From Aquisalimonas sp. (GTDB taxonomy: Bacteria; Pseudomonadota; Gammaproteobacteria; Nitrococcales; Aquisalimonadaceae), in NCBI GenBank assembly GCA_007126095.1, contig SLBZ01000061.1, forward strand, positions 1 through 64,000: DNA of 64,000 bases, written 5' to 3'. A model generated the notes under the pieces. It did not search any database. It saw nothing but the letters and a program-made list of their open reading frames with translations, and was not told where the DNA came from. A program made the translations under genes and the position numbers. Shown piece after piece: positions 1 through 8,949 of the stretch (position 1 is the stretch's first letter; the number at the start of each line of letters is the position of its first letter).

Positions 1-1155
1 CTGATCGCCTCGGCCACGGTGTTCGCCGCCTGGTGGCAGGTGGATCCGTCGCTCGCGTTCCCCATTACCCTGGCCATGCTGGTGGCGACCTGCCCCTGCG
101 CCCTGTCCCTGGCCACACCCACGGCCCTGGCCGCAGGCACCAACCGCCTCGCGGGCAGCGGCCTGCTGGTCACCCAGCCGGATGCGCTGGAGACCCTGGC
201 GCGGGTCGATCATGTGGTTCTGGACAAGACCGGCACGCTCACCGAAGGGCGCCTGAGCATCAGCGAGGTGCGCAACAGCGGTCGCCTGGACGAACAGGCG
301 GTCATGGAGCTCGCCTCGGCGCTGGAGCAGCACTCGGAGCATCCCATCGCTCGGGCCTTTCCGGCACCGCGCGCCATGCGGACCCAATCCGCCACGGTGA
401 CCCGCGGTGGCGGCGTCGAGGGTGAGGTGGACGGACGGCGGCTGCGCATCGGTCGGCCCGACTGGGTCGCCGCCCTGGCGGGCCAGCAGGCACCGGCCGC
501 CGATGAGCGGGGGGCCTGGATTGCGCTGGGTGACGATCAGGGCGTGCTGGCGAGCTTCCGTCTGGCCGATCAGGTCCGTACTGATGCCCGGATGGCCGTG
601 GAGCGCCTGCGCGAGCAGGGCATTGCCGTGGAAGTCGCCAGCGGGGACTCGCCCGGAGCCGTCGAGGCGGTCGCCAGCGAACTTGGCATTTCCACCTGGC
701 AGGCGCGCATGAGCCCGGAGGACAAGCTCCAGCGCCTGCGTGCGCTCCAGGAACAGGGCGCCTCGGTGCTCATGGTGGGCGACGGCATCAACGACGCCCC
801 GATACTCGCCGGCGCCAACGTCTCCGCCGCCATGAACGAGGGCACAGCCCTGGCCCAGACCACCGCCGGCATGATCCTGCTCGGTGGCCGACTGGAGCAC
901 CTGGCGGCGGGCATGGAAACGGCCCGTGCCACCCTGCGGACGGTGCGCCAGAACCTGATTCTGTCTGCCTGCTACAATGCCTCCATGTTGCCGCTCGCGG
1001 CGCTGGGCTTCATTCCGCCCTGGCTGGCGGCCATCGGCATGACGGCGAGCTCCCTAGTGGTGGTGCTCAACTCCCGGCGGCTCGCGGCGGCCCGCAAGCG
1101 GCAGTTGGAACCGCGCATTCCGGCCACGGCGGTCCGGGAGGGGCAGCCCGCATGA
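1..1155 (+). CDS. ccoI: Copper-translocating P-type ATPase CcoI, 5'-truncated by window edge
   Basis: This is the C-terminal 384 residues of a P1B-type copper ATPase, and the open frame continues to base 1. The membrane metal-site motif CPC lies at nt 91-99. The phosphorylation motif DKTGT follows at nt 223-237, and the hinge motif GDGINDAP at about nt 778-801, followed by the last two membrane segments. P1B ATPases of the CcoI/FixI group export copper from the cytoplasm and are needed to assemble cbb3-type cytochrome oxidase. The assignment to CcoI rather than CopA rests on the next gene, ccoS, whose ATG overlaps this stop codon (ATGA, 1152-1155). The N-terminal metal-binding domain is outside the window. 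Confidence 0.9.
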   Translation: MIASATVFAAWWQVDPSLAFPITLAMLVATCPCALSLATPTALAAGTNRLAGSGLLVTQPDALETLARVDHVVLDKTGTLTEGRLSISEVRNSGRLDEQAVMELASALEQHSEHPIARAFPAPRAMRTQSATVTRGGGVEGEVDGRRLRIGRPDWVAALAGQQAPAADERGAWIALGDDQGVLASFRLADQVRTDARMAVERLREQGIAVEVASGDSPGAVEAVASELGISTWQARMSPEDKLQRLRALQEQGASVLMVGDGINDAPILAGANVSAAMNEGTALAQTTAGMILLGGRLEHLAAGMETARATLRTVRQNLILSACYNASMLPLAALGFIPPWLAAIGMTASSLVVVLNSRRLAAARKRQLEPRIPATAVREGQPA

Positions 1156-1403
1156 ATATCATCTTTGTCTCCATTCCCATCAGTCTGATCCTGCTCGGCA
1201 TCGGCGTGGCCATCTTCTTCTGGGCCGTTCGCAGCGGCCAGTTCGACGATCTCGACACCCCGGCTTATTCGATTCTGATGGACGAGGAGGACAAACCGCG
1301 CCAGGTCCGCCAGCGCACCACCGACGCGTCCGAGTCCGGAGGCGCGGACGACGCCAGCGACACCCGCGAAACCACGGATCGCCAGGAACACGATGGATCA
1401 TGA
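1152..1403 (+). CDS. ccoS: cbb3-type cytochrome oxidase assembly protein CcoS
   Basis: A small 83-residue protein with one N-terminal membrane helix (about residues 5-25), followed by the FDDLDTPAYSILMDEED stretch typical of CcoS. The tail is acidic and low in complexity. CcoS is required for heme/copper maturation of cbb3 oxidase in the inner membrane; its exact step is not settled. It overlaps ccoI by 4 bp and the next gene by 11 bp, so all three are translationally coupled. The C-terminal half after residue 45 is rich in D, E, R and S and is longer than in minimal family members. Confidence 0.9.
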   Translation: MNIIFVSIPISLILLGIGVAIFFWAVRSGQFDDLDTPAYSILMDEEDKPRQVRQRTTDASESGGADDASDTRETTDRQEHDGS

Positions 1404-2157
1404 ACTGACGCTGGTCGCTGCGCTGCTCATCGGCCTGGCCGGCAGTACTCACTGCCTGGGCATGTGCGGCGGTGTTGCCGGCAGCCTGGGTGCCGGCATG
1501 CAGAGTGACAGCCCGCGTCGCCGCTGGTGGCTGGGTCTGTGCTACAACCTCGGGCGCATCGGCAGCTACAGCCTGATCGGCGCCATTGCGGCCACCCTGG
1601 TCGGCGTGGTGGGCGCCACCCTGAATCTTGCCGGGTGGGGCGTGTTCCTGCGTTTGCTCACGGCGGCGATCCTGATCGCCGTGGCCGCGCATCTGTTGTT
1701 CAACTGGAGCGGCCTGCGCCGCATCGAAGTCATCGGCGGGCGGCTCTGGCGCCATATCGGCCCCCGTGCCCGCGGCCTGTTCCCGGTGCAGACGCCGGGC
1801 CGTGCCCTGATGTTGGGCGCGCTCTGGGGCTGGCTGCCCTGTGGCCTCGTCTATACCGTGCTGATCGCCGCGGCGGTGACCGGGTCGCCACTGGCCGGCG
1901 CGGCGACCATGTTCGTGTTCGGGCTGGGCACGCTGCCGGCTATGACCGGCGTCACGGTCTTCGGCCAGGCGCTGAGGCGCTGGCAGGGGCACCGTAATGC
2001 CCGACTGGTCACCGGCACCATGCTCATGGTGTTCGGTGTCTGGACGGCGGTGACGCCAGTCACGCACCTGTTGCACGACCATGGCGATGGCCACGGCGAG
2101 CATGCGGCCGTCATCATCGGCCCCGAGCCGGCGCGGCTCGCCGGCCCGTGGTCCTGA
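1393..2157 (+). CDS. SafE/UreH-like transmembrane protein of the cbb3 assembly operon
   Basis: A 254-residue polytopic membrane protein with about six helices. The N-terminal signature is GLAGSTHCLGMCGG (residues about 14-27), the metal-type motif of the sulfite-exporter TauE/SafE, UreH-like transmembrane domain. Proteins of this family often follow ccoI/ccoS in proteobacteria and are suspected to move copper or another metal for oxidase assembly; direct transport was not inferred from sequence here. The start overlaps ccoS by 11 bp. The C-terminus is histidine-rich (HLLHDHGDGHGEHA, around residue 225-238), which could bind metal. The function in copper handling is an inference from context and motif. 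Confidence 0.8.
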   Translation: MDHELTLVAALLIGLAGSTHCLGMCGGVAGSLGAGMQSDSPRRRWWLGLCYNLGRIGSYSLIGAIAATLVGVVGATLNLAGWGVFLRLLTAAILIAVAAHLLFNWSGLRRIEVIGGRLWRHIGPRARGLFPVQTPGRALMLGALWGWLPCGLVYTVLIAAAVTGSPLAGAATMFVFGLGTLPAMTGVTVFGQALRRWQGHRNARLVTGTMLMVFGVWTAVTPVTHLLHDHGDGHGEHAAVIIGPEPARLAGPWS

Positions 2158-2161
2158 CACC

Positions 2162-4186
2162 ATGGCAGGCCACTCCCGCACCGGCCAGGCCGCGCTGCTG
2201 CTACGTTTCCTCGGTTCCATGCGGCTCGCCATCATCCTGCTGGTGGCAGTGGGGGTGGCGTCGATCATCGGCACCATCATCCTCCAGGCGCGCCCCTTTG
2301 AGGAATATCTGGTGCAGTTCGGGCCGTTCTGGTTCGAAGCCTACCGGGCGCTGGGGCTTTTCCAGGTGTACACCTCCGGCTGGTATCTGGGGCTGCTGGT
2401 CTTCCTTGTGGGGTCCGTTGCCGTCTGTCTGTATCGCCAGACGCCGGGCATGCTGCGGGAGATGCGTCAGTTCCGGGAGAACCAGCGGGAAAGCTCCCTG
2501 CGGGCGATGCGCAACCACCGGGAACTCGCCGTCGACGCGGCGCCGGAGCAGGCGGAGGCTGCCACGCGGGCCGTTCTGCGGCAGCACGGCTACCGCGTGC
2601 GGACGAGTACCGAGGCGGACACACGGCTGCTCGCTGCCATGCGCGGGCGCAGCAACCGCCTTGGTTACGTGTTCACGCATCTGGCGGTGGTGGTGATCGG
2701 CGTGGGTGCGCTCATAGACGGCAACCTGCTGCTCCGGGTGCAGGAGTGGACCGGCCACGTGCGGGTCGCCACGGAGCAGCGGCCCGTGGCGGACATGGAC
2801 AGCGCCAGCCGCCTGCCCGTGGACAGCGGAGCGTTCCGCGGGATTGTCACCATCCCCGAGGGGGAGCGGGCCAGCGTGGTCTACATGGCGCGGGGGGACG
2901 GCTTCCTGGTGCAGGAGCTGCCATTCATGCTCGAGGTGGAGGCGTTCCGTGTGGAGCACTACGCCAGCGGCGAGCCGCGCTCATTCGAAAGTGATGTGGT
3001 GCTGCATGCCCCGGAGCTGGGCGAGCCCTTGCGCGAGACCATCGCTGTGAACAAGCCGCTGCACTACGGCGACTATTCCATCTACCAGGCCAACTTCGGC
3101 GACGGTGGCTCGCAGCTGCGCCTGGACAAGTGGGACCTCGCCGGGGGCGGGGAGCCACGCGAGATCGAGGCCCGCATTCCCCGCGGCCAGCGCGTGGAGG
3201 CCGGGGGCCGCAACTACACGCTGGAGCCGGTGGACTTTGCCGTGCACAACGTGGAGTCCGTCCCCGGGCAGCGCGCGGACAACCGCAACCTGGGGCCGAG
3301 CTTCACCTACCGCCTGCGGGCGGAAACCGGCGAGTCCCGCGAGTTCGAGGTCTACATGCTGCCGGCGGACCTGGACGATGGCGCCTTCTTCGTTGCCGGC
3401 GTGCGCGACGGGCCGGCGGAATCCTTCCGGTACCTGCACATCCCGGCGGACGGCGAGCGCAGCCCCGGCACGTTCCTGCGCCTGCATGGCATGTTGCGCC
3501 AGCGCGAGCAGGTGCAGCACCTGGCCCGCGAGGCAGTGCCGCGGGTGCTGGCCGGCGCGGACCCGGCCCCGGACTCTGATAGCCCGGTGGCGCCGGCCCT
3601 GGCACGGTTGGGCGAGCTGCTGGTGGCGGATCTCCTGCGCGAAGGTCCCGGGGCCGCGCGGGCGGCCTTGGAAGAGCGCCTTGCCGCGGCGAATCTCCCC
3701 GAAGAACAGCAAGAATTATGGCGCGAACTGGCCTGGGACGTGCTCATGGAAACCGTCGAGCAGGGGTATCGCCGGGCAGTGGAGCAGGGCGGCGGGGATG
3801 CCCCGGAGTCCCTGTCGTCCGCGGAGCAGCGGTTCCTGGAGCACAGCCTGGAGACCCTGCCCGCGGTACACCGCTACGGGGCACCGGTGTACCTCCAGCC
3901 CACGGATTTCCAGCAACGGCAGGCCACCGGCCTGGAGGTGGCGCGAACGCCGGGTAAGCCCCTGGTCTATACCGGCTTCGCCCTGCTGACGGTGGGCCTG
4001 GTGCTGATGTTCTACGTCAGCCACCGCCGTGTGTGGTGCCGGATCCGTCCGGATGGCACCGGCAGCGCGGTGCTTATCGCGGCCAACAGTCCACGAGATC
4101 CTCTGGGGCTGCAGGTGTCCTTCACCGGCATGGTGCGCACGCTGGAGGCGCGGTTCGGGCAAGGCGGGCCATGCCGGAATGGGTAA
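2162..4186 (+). CDS. resB: Cytochrome c biogenesis protein ResB/Ccs1
   Basis: A 674-residue membrane protein of the ResB family. The ATG at 2162 is chosen because the conserved LLRFLGSMRLAIILL helix starts soon after it. Membrane helices are at about residues 20-41, 78-98, 165-190 and 600-625, with a large periplasmic domain between the third and fourth. ResB (Ccs1) pairs with CcsA/ResC in system II cytochrome c maturation, holding heme and apocytochrome at the outer face of the inner membrane. No ccsA follows here, and the next gene is a DUF2189 protein. The location just after the cbb3 assembly genes suggests a role in c-type cytochrome supply, but a separately located CcsA would be needed. 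Confidence 0.85.
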   Translation: MAGHSRTGQAALLLRFLGSMRLAIILLVAVGVASIIGTIILQARPFEEYLVQFGPFWFEAYRALGLFQVYTSGWYLGLLVFLVGSVAVCLYRQTPGMLREMRQFRENQRESSLRAMRNHRELAVDAAPEQAEAATRAVLRQHGYRVRTSTEADTRLLAAMRGRSNRLGYVFTHLAVVVIGVGALIDGNLLLRVQEWTGHVRVATEQRPVADMDSASRLPVDSGAFRGIVTIPEGERASVVYMARGDGFLVQELPFMLEVEAFRVEHYASGEPRSFESDVVLHAPELGEPLRETIAVNKPLHYGDYSIYQANFGDGGSQLRLDKWDLAGGGEPREIEARIPRGQRVEAGGRNYTLEPVDFAVHNVESVPGQRADNRNLGPSFTYRLRAETGESREFEVYMLPADLDDGAFFVAGVRDGPAESFRYLHIPADGERSPGTFLRLHGMLRQREQVQHLAREAVPRVLAGADPAPDSDSPVAPALARLGELLVADLLREGPGAARAALEERLAAANLPEEQQELWRELAWDVLMETVEQGYRRAVEQGGGDAPESLSSAEQRFLEHSLETLPAVHRYGAPVYLQPTDFQQRQATGLEVARTPGKPLVYTGFALLTVGLVLMFYVSHRRVWCRIRPDGTGSAVLIAANSPRDPLGLQVSFTGMVRTLEARFGQGGPCRNG

Positions 4187-4228
4187 TACTTGGAACAACA
4201 GAAACAACGATAGAACAGGAGGAGAGTC

Positions 4229-5035
4229 ATGGCGGGAACGGCAATGGCGAGACTGGACCTCGGTGGCGATCAGCCGGTCAACATCCATCAGGTCGGCATG
4301 GACCGGCCCTGGGCCTGGCTGCGGGCAGGCTGGCGGGATCTGACCCGCACTCCGGCAACCAGCCTGGGCTACGGGCTCATCTGGGTGCTCGTCAGCCTCG
4401 CCATCATCGGCGGCCTTTGGGCTGCAGGGCAAGGCTCGTGGCTTCTGCCGTTGGTGGCAGGTTTCATGCTCATGGGTCCCCTGGTGGCAGTCGGTACCTA
4501 CGCCATGAGCCAGCAACTGGAGCAGGGCAGGCAGCCCGCACTGGTGCCCTCACTCCTTGCCTGGCGGCGGAACGCCACGCAGATTGCCCTGATGGGGGTG
4601 TTGCTGATGGTATTCCTGCTGGCGTGGATCCGGTTCGCCACGCTGCTGTTCGCGCTGTTCTTCGGCACGAGCATCCCCACCGTCGACGCGACAAAGGTCT
4701 ACTCGGATCTTCTGCTGTCGGGCTCCGGTGTGGCACTGGTCGTGGTCGGCACCGCCATTGGTGCGGTGCTCGCGTTCACCGCCTTCGCGCTCAGCGTGGT
4801 CTCGATCCCGCGGCTGCTGGATCAGCCCGGCGCCAGCGTCCTCGAAGCGGTGATTACCAGCCTGGCGGTGGTGAAGCAGAACCTGCGCCCGATGCTCCTG
4901 TGGGGCGCCATTCTAACCGGTGTCACCGTCCTCGGGCTGGCGACCGGGCTGATCGGGCTTGCCCTGGCGCTGCCGGTGCTGGGGCATGCAAGCTGGCATG
5001 CTTACAAGGAACTGGTTTCGGAAGGCAACGCCTAA
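4229..5035 (+). CDS. DUF2189 domain-containing membrane protein
   Basis: A 268-residue membrane protein with about six helices. The N-terminus contains RPWAWLRAGWRDLTRTPATSLGYGL, the typical beginning of the DUF2189 family, often annotated as a putative cytochrome c oxidase-associated or hypothetical membrane protein. A good ribosome binding site (AGGAGGAG) lies 6-7 bp upstream of the ATG. It follows resB by 42 bp and probably belongs to the same transcript. The biochemical role of DUF2189 proteins is unknown, and the location next to oxidase and cytochrome maturation genes is the only hint. Confidence 0.8.
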   Translation: MAGTAMARLDLGGDQPVNIHQVGMDRPWAWLRAGWRDLTRTPATSLGYGLIWVLVSLAIIGGLWAAGQGSWLLPLVAGFMLMGPLVAVGTYAMSQQLEQGRQPALVPSLLAWRRNATQIALMGVLLMVFLLAWIRFATLLFALFFGTSIPTVDATKVYSDLLLSGSGVALVVVGTAIGAVLAFTAFALSVVSIPRLLDQPGASVLEAVITSLAVVKQNLRPMLLWGAILTGVTVLGLATGLIGLALALPVLGHASWHAYKELVSEGNA

Positions 5036-5055
5036 CAGCCGGGAGGCCCAGTGTC

Positions 5056-5277
5056 ATGCCGCAGTGGAAATGCAGTGTCGCCCCTTCAGCCATGCGTGAT
5101 GCCCGCGCGTCCCTTGGACATCTGGCAGAGGACGTCTACCGGGTGGAGGCGGATACCGAACAGGAGGCGCTGGAGAAGGCCAAGGCGCAGATCATCGAGC
5201 GTCGCCCGATGATGGCCACTCTGCCGGCGGATCTGCTCGACGACTGGCTCGTAGCGGAACGCGACGAGGGGCGATAG
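5056..5277 (+). CDS. Small hypothetical protein
   Basis: A 73-residue open frame starting at an ATG preceded by GGGAGG about 10 bp upstream, and lying 20 bp after the DUF2189 gene on the same strand. The product is charged and probably cytoplasmic, with a helix-forming middle (TEQEALEKAKAQIIERRP) and an acidic end. I do not recognise a family. Its placement and ribosome binding site support a real gene cotranscribed with the upstream membrane protein. Confidence 0.5.
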   Translation: MPQWKCSVAPSAMRDARASLGHLAEDVYRVEADTEQEALEKAKAQIIERRPMMATLPADLLDDWLVAERDEGR

Positions 5278-5389
5278 CCGCGGGCTGGCCGGCGCACCCC
5301 TGGGTGCGTCGGCGTGGTGAGCGTGTCCTGGACGTGGCCCATGAACATTACATAACTGAAGCTGGCGGTCTTCAGTCGTGAATGGCGTC

Positions 5390-6265
5390 TCACGCCGCAG
5401 CATGCACTGCCGCGACGATGCGCTTGACCGCGGTTTGCAGGGGCGTGGAGCCACGCCAGTTCGCCGTGCCTTGTTCACGGGTGACCCGGCCGCTGGCGAG
5501 GCCGTCGTACATGCCAAGCAGGGCCGAGGCGACTTCCGGCGCTACCCCTTCGTCGGTGAGGATGCCGTGGCGCTGTCCCGGCGGGATCAACACCGGCTCC
5601 ACCGGGTGCCCGAGAACGTTCGCGAAGGCGGTCGCCACGTCTCGTGCGCTCCAGTCCCGCGGGCCGCTGAGCTCGACGATGCGCTCGCCCTGCCACTCCT
5701 CGGTCAGGAGGCGGGCCGCGGCCACTCCGATGTCCATGGTGCTGACCATGGGGATTCTCTGGTCGACATCCAGGAACGAGGGCAGAACGCCCTCCGAGAT
5801 GGCGGCCTCGGCCACTTCCGACCAGGTCTCCACGAAGTAGCCACAGCGCAGAAAGGCGATGGCGGGCGCGGTGCCTGCCAGCGCTTTCTCAAGCGTGTGC
5901 AGTGTAGCGATGACGCCCGTGCCGGCGTCGTGCTGAGCGCCCACGGACGACAGCACCACAACCCTGGCAAGCTCCGCCCGCCCGACCGCCTCGGCAAGGG
6001 CCTCGCCAAGCTGCGTAGCCTGCGAGAAGGGATCGCCGGCCAGAGGTGGCGGGCTCAGCAGAAACGCGGCCGTCGCCCCTTGCAGTGCTCGTGCGACCTG
6101 GTCGGTGTCGTACAGGTCCGCGACGGCGACATGGGCACCTTTCGCACGCCAGCGTTCGCCCTGTTCGGGACGACGGACCACCACCTTGACCGGGGCGCCA
6201 CGCTCGATCAGTGCACGTGCGGTTTCGCCTCCGGCCCTGCCGTTTGCTCCAAAGACCACGTTCAT
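5390..6265 (-). CDS. NmrA-like NAD(P)-binding protein (SDR-type)
   Basis: A 291-residue atypical short-chain dehydrogenase. The start at 6265 is chosen over an upstream in-frame ATG because MNVVFGANGRAGGETARALIERG is the expected Rossmann beginning and GGAGGA lies 6-11 bp upstream. The N-terminal GxxGxxG motif binds NAD(P). The later LLSPPPLAGDPF and GYFVETW segments fit the NmrA/NAD(P)H-binding group, which includes quinone reductases (QorB-like) and redox sensors. It is divergently transcribed from a LysR regulator, which probably controls it. The substrate cannot be told from sequence. Confidence 0.8.
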   Translation of the reverse strand: MNVVFGANGRAGGETARALIERGAPVKVVVRRPEQGERWRAKGAHVAVADLYDTDQVARALQGATAAFLLSPPPLAGDPFSQATQLGEALAEAVGRAELARVVVLSSVGAQHDAGTGVIATLHTLEKALAGTAPAIAFLRCGYFVETWSEVAEAAISEGVLPSFLDVDQRIPMVSTMDIGVAAARLLTEEWQGERIVELSGPRDWSARDVATAFANVLGHPVEPVLIPPGQRHGILTDEGVAPEVASALLGMYDGLASGRVTREQGTANWRGSTPLQTAVKRIVAAVHAAA

Positions 6266-6361
6266 CGCTCTGTCCTCCGATTGGTTGCGTGTTCGTTGTG
6301 TTGCAGGGAAAGCATGCAGCGCAGTATTCCATTCGGCTAATGCATGCGTAATATTGTGACT
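6266..6361. promoter_or_regulatory. Divergent promoter region between NmrA-like gene and LysR gene
   Basis: About 95 bp separates the two divergent starts. The hexamer ATGCAT occurs twice around the LysR start (about 6342-6347 and 6361-6366), separated by an AT-rich stretch (GTAATATTGTGA) in otherwise GC-rich DNA. This fits a LysR operator and promoter overlap, but I could not identify a clean T-N11-A box. Confidence 0.35.
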
Positions 6362-7291
6362 ATGCATGAAGTGGAATTACGTGGAGTCGACCTGAATCTG
6401 CTGGTGGTCCTGGAGGCGCTGCTGGAGGAGCGGAGCGTGACGCGCGCCTCGGCCCGCCTCGGCATGAGTCAGCCCGCCGTGAGCCGTGCTCTGGGCCGTC
6501 TGCGCAAGCTCTTCGGTGACAGGCTGCTGGTGGAGACGCGGCAGGGCTACGTTCTCACGGCCCGCGCCGATGCGCTCCGGCCGAGCCTCCGGGGCGCGCT
6601 GATCCAGGTCGGCACGCTGCTGGAGGCAACCCCCTTTGACCCGGCGACAGCCACCGGCACGGTGCGCTTGTTGATGCTGGATCTCGAGACCGCCGTGCTT
6701 GCGCCGCCTCTGCTTGCCCGCCTTGCCGCGGAGGCGCCCAATCTCGACCTTGATGTGGCCCCCGTGGGCCCGGCGCCCCTGGACGCCCTGGAACGGGATG
6801 CCGTCGATGCAGTGGTCGGCGTGATCGAGGAGGCGCCGGCGGGAATCCACCGGCGCCGGCTGTACAACGACAGCCTGGTCACGCTGATGCGCTCCGAGCA
6901 CCCGGCGGCGAACAGGGAACTCACTCTGGATCGCTATCTGGAACTGGGACATATCGTCGTGAGCGTGACCGGGGAGGGCGAGGCCCCCGTCGACGCGGCG
7001 CTCGCCCGAATGGGGCGCAAGCGGCGGGTGCACGTGCGCGTGCCGAGCTTCCTTGCGGCGGTGGAGATCGCGGCCCACTCGGATCAGGTGATGACGCTCC
7101 CGGCGAGCCTTGCGCGAACAGCCGCGGGGATGGGGCGATTTGTGGAGGTGCCACCGCCGCTGGACGTCGGCGGGTTCACCATGAGCCTGCTCTGGCACGC
7201 CCGGCACCAGACCGATCCGCGCCACGTCTGGTTACGGGAAGCGATCGTTGCAGCGGCCAGCACCGGCCTGCTGCCTGGCGTTATCGACTAG
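6362..7291 (+). CDS. LysR-family transcriptional regulator
   Basis: About 309 residues from the ATG at 6362 (an in-frame alternative lies at 6344). The N-terminal winged helix-turn-helix spans about residues 5-62, with SVTRASARLGMSQPAVSRALGRLRKLFGDRLLV, the canonical LysR recognition region. The rest is a type 2 periplasmic-binding-like effector domain. LysR proteins usually control the gene they diverge from, here the NmrA-like oxidoreductase. The effector is unknown. The C-terminal sequence (LWHARHQTDPRHVWLREAIV) is typical of NodD/LinR-like members. Confidence 0.9.
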   Translation: MHEVELRGVDLNLLVVLEALLEERSVTRASARLGMSQPAVSRALGRLRKLFGDRLLVETRQGYVLTARADALRPSLRGALIQVGTLLEATPFDPATATGTVRLLMLDLETAVLAPPLLARLAAEAPNLDLDVAPVGPAPLDALERDAVDAVVGVIEEAPAGIHRRRLYNDSLVTLMRSEHPAANRELTLDRYLELGHIVVSVTGEGEAPVDAALARMGRKRRVHVRVPSFLAAVEIAAHSDQVMTLPASLARTAAGMGRFVEVPPPLDVGGFTMSLLWHARHQTDPRHVWLREAIVAAASTGLLPGVID

Positions 7292-7322
7292 AGTTGTGTT
7301 GTGGCAGGAACGGGATGGAGCC

Positions 7323-7892
7323 ATGTCGGGCGTGGAAGTCAGAGACCTGTCGACGGAGACGTGGGCCGATTTTCAGGCGCTCTTTGGAAAGCACAAGGGG
7401 GTACGGGGCGGGTGCTGGTGCACCTATTTCCGGTGTGCGTCCGCCGAGTTCGACGACATGACGAAGGAGTCGCGTCGGAGTTTCCACGAAGGCCTGGCGC
7501 GTGACGGGCGGGGGCACGGCATCCTGGTTTATGACGCAGGATGCCCCTTGGCATGGTGCCAGTTCGGGCCACCGCAGGCGTTTCCCCGAATTGACCGTGG
7601 CCGAGCCTACGGAAAGCTTGAGCTCCCGGCCTGGGAACGCCCGCAATGGCGCATTACTTGTTTGTTTGTGGACAAGCAACGGCGGCGGCAGGGGTTGTCG
7701 GTCGTGGCCCTGCGAGCAGCGCTAGCGCGCATCGAGGCGCGCGGAGGCGGCGTGGTAGAGGCGTTTCCGCTGGATATTGCTTACACTGGCCAGCCTCCGC
7801 ACACGGGCTCGGTCGCGCTGTACGCCAGAGAAGGGTTTCAAGCCGTGACCCGTCTGGGAAAGAACGTGCTGCTGATGCGGCGCAGGGTTTGA
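7323..7892 (+). CDS. GNAT-family N-acetyltransferase
   Basis: A 189-residue protein. The ATG at 7323 starts the conserved region and lies 31 bp after the LysR gene. The GGCWCTYFR motif near residue 30 and the central RRRQGLSVVALRAALARI (acetyl-CoA pyrophosphate loop) mark a GNAT-fold acetyltransferase of a subgroup often found as small orphan genes. The C-terminus (VALYAREGFQAVTRLGKNVLLMRR) is the usual last strand. The acceptor substrate is unknown. It may be cotranscribed with the LysR gene. Confidence 0.75.
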   Translation: MSGVEVRDLSTETWADFQALFGKHKGVRGGCWCTYFRCASAEFDDMTKESRRSFHEGLARDGRGHGILVYDAGCPLAWCQFGPPQAFPRIDRGRAYGKLELPAWERPQWRITCLFVDKQRRRQGLSVVALRAALARIEARGGGVVEAFPLDIAYTGQPPHTGSVALYAREGFQAVTRLGKNVLLMRRRV

Positions 7893-8004
7893 TTCGGGGC
7901 CCGGAAGGGCCGGAAGGAGGCAGTGGCGTGTTTGGCGCATTACACCCTGGGGTAACTGACGTCGGACGAGTTTGCGCTGATGGACGGATTGCTCCCGAGA
8001 ATCC

Positions 8005-8949
8005 GTGCGTCGCCTGAGTTTTATCGTCAACCCGGCCGCCGGCGGAGGCCGCGAGGCCCGCAGGGGATATCCCCTGTTGCGGAAGATCCGCGCGCAGGCG
8101 CCCGGGGCCGAAGTGCTCATCACGCGTCAGCCTGGTGACGCCCGACGCTGGGCGGAGGAGCGCCGGAGTGACCGCGGGCGGATCGTGGTGGCGGTGGGCG
8201 GCGATGGCACGGTGAGTGAGATTGGCAGTGCCCTGGCGGGAGGCGAGGCAGCGCTTGGTGTGCTGCCGAGCGGCTCGGGCAACGATTTCGCGCGGATGCT
8301 CGAAACCCCGCAGGAGGTCGCGAAGGCGGTGGCATTCTTCAACACGGCAACCGCCGGCCTCTGTGATGTGGGTGAGGTGGTGGTCTTGCACGCCGATGGT
8401 GAGCGCTCGCGCCACCGTTTCCTTGTGGGGCTTGGTGTCGGCTACCCCGGTGTGGTGGCCGCGACCGCTTCCCATGCCGGCCTTCTCAAGGGTTTCTCCA
8501 GCTATCTGGTCGCTGCTTTGCGTGGCCTGTTCACGTATCACTCGCAGCACATGACTGTCACCAGCGATTCAGGCTGCATCAGCCAAAGGCTGTTCCTGGT
8601 GGTGGTGGGCAAGGGCCGTTGGTGCGGCGGCGGTTTCCAGCTGCTACCACAGGCCCGCATGGATGATGGCTGGCTGCATGTGTGTCTAGCCGATGCCATG
8701 CCGGTGCGGCGGATTCTGCGGATCCTGCTGTCGGCAGTGAAAGGCAGCCACGGCCGCCACCCCGAGGTGGCGCTGGAGCGAACCACCCACCTTTCCATCA
8801 CGTGCGCGGAAGGCGCCATGGTGCACAGTGACGGCGAGTGGGTCGCCAGCCATGCTGTGCGTATCGAGGTGCGGCTGCTGCCCCGGTCGCTGGCAGTTCT
8901 GGGTGCTCCCTGCGCCGGTGGGGTGGGGGTGTCACCGCGTCATGATTGA
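8005..8949 (+). CDS. Diacylglycerol kinase family lipid kinase (YegS/DgkB-like)
   Basis: A 314-residue protein starting at GTG 8005; no in-frame ATG gives a better N-terminus. The sequence opens with LSFIVNPAAGGG, then VVAVGGDGTVSEIGSAL (nucleotide-binding loop around residues 55-72) and LGVLPSGSGNDFARML. These are the three signatures of the DAGK catalytic fold found in YegS, DgkB and sphingosine kinases. It probably phosphorylates a lipid hydroxyl using ATP at the membrane surface. The gene converges on the FtsH-like gene, and the two coding regions overlap by 18 bp at their 3' ends. Confidence 0.85.
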   Translation: MRRLSFIVNPAAGGGREARRGYPLLRKIRAQAPGAEVLITRQPGDARRWAEERRSDRGRIVVAVGGDGTVSEIGSALAGGEAALGVLPSGSGNDFARMLETPQEVAKAVAFFNTATAGLCDVGEVVVLHADGERSRHRFLVGLGVGYPGVVAATASHAGLLKGFSSYLVAALRGLFTYHSQHMTVTSDSGCISQRLFLVVVGKGRWCGGGFQLLPQARMDDGWLHVCLADAMPVRRILRILLSAVKGSHGRHPEVALERTTHLSITCAEGAMVHSDGEWVASHAVRIEVRLLPRSLAVLGAPCAGGVGVSPRHD

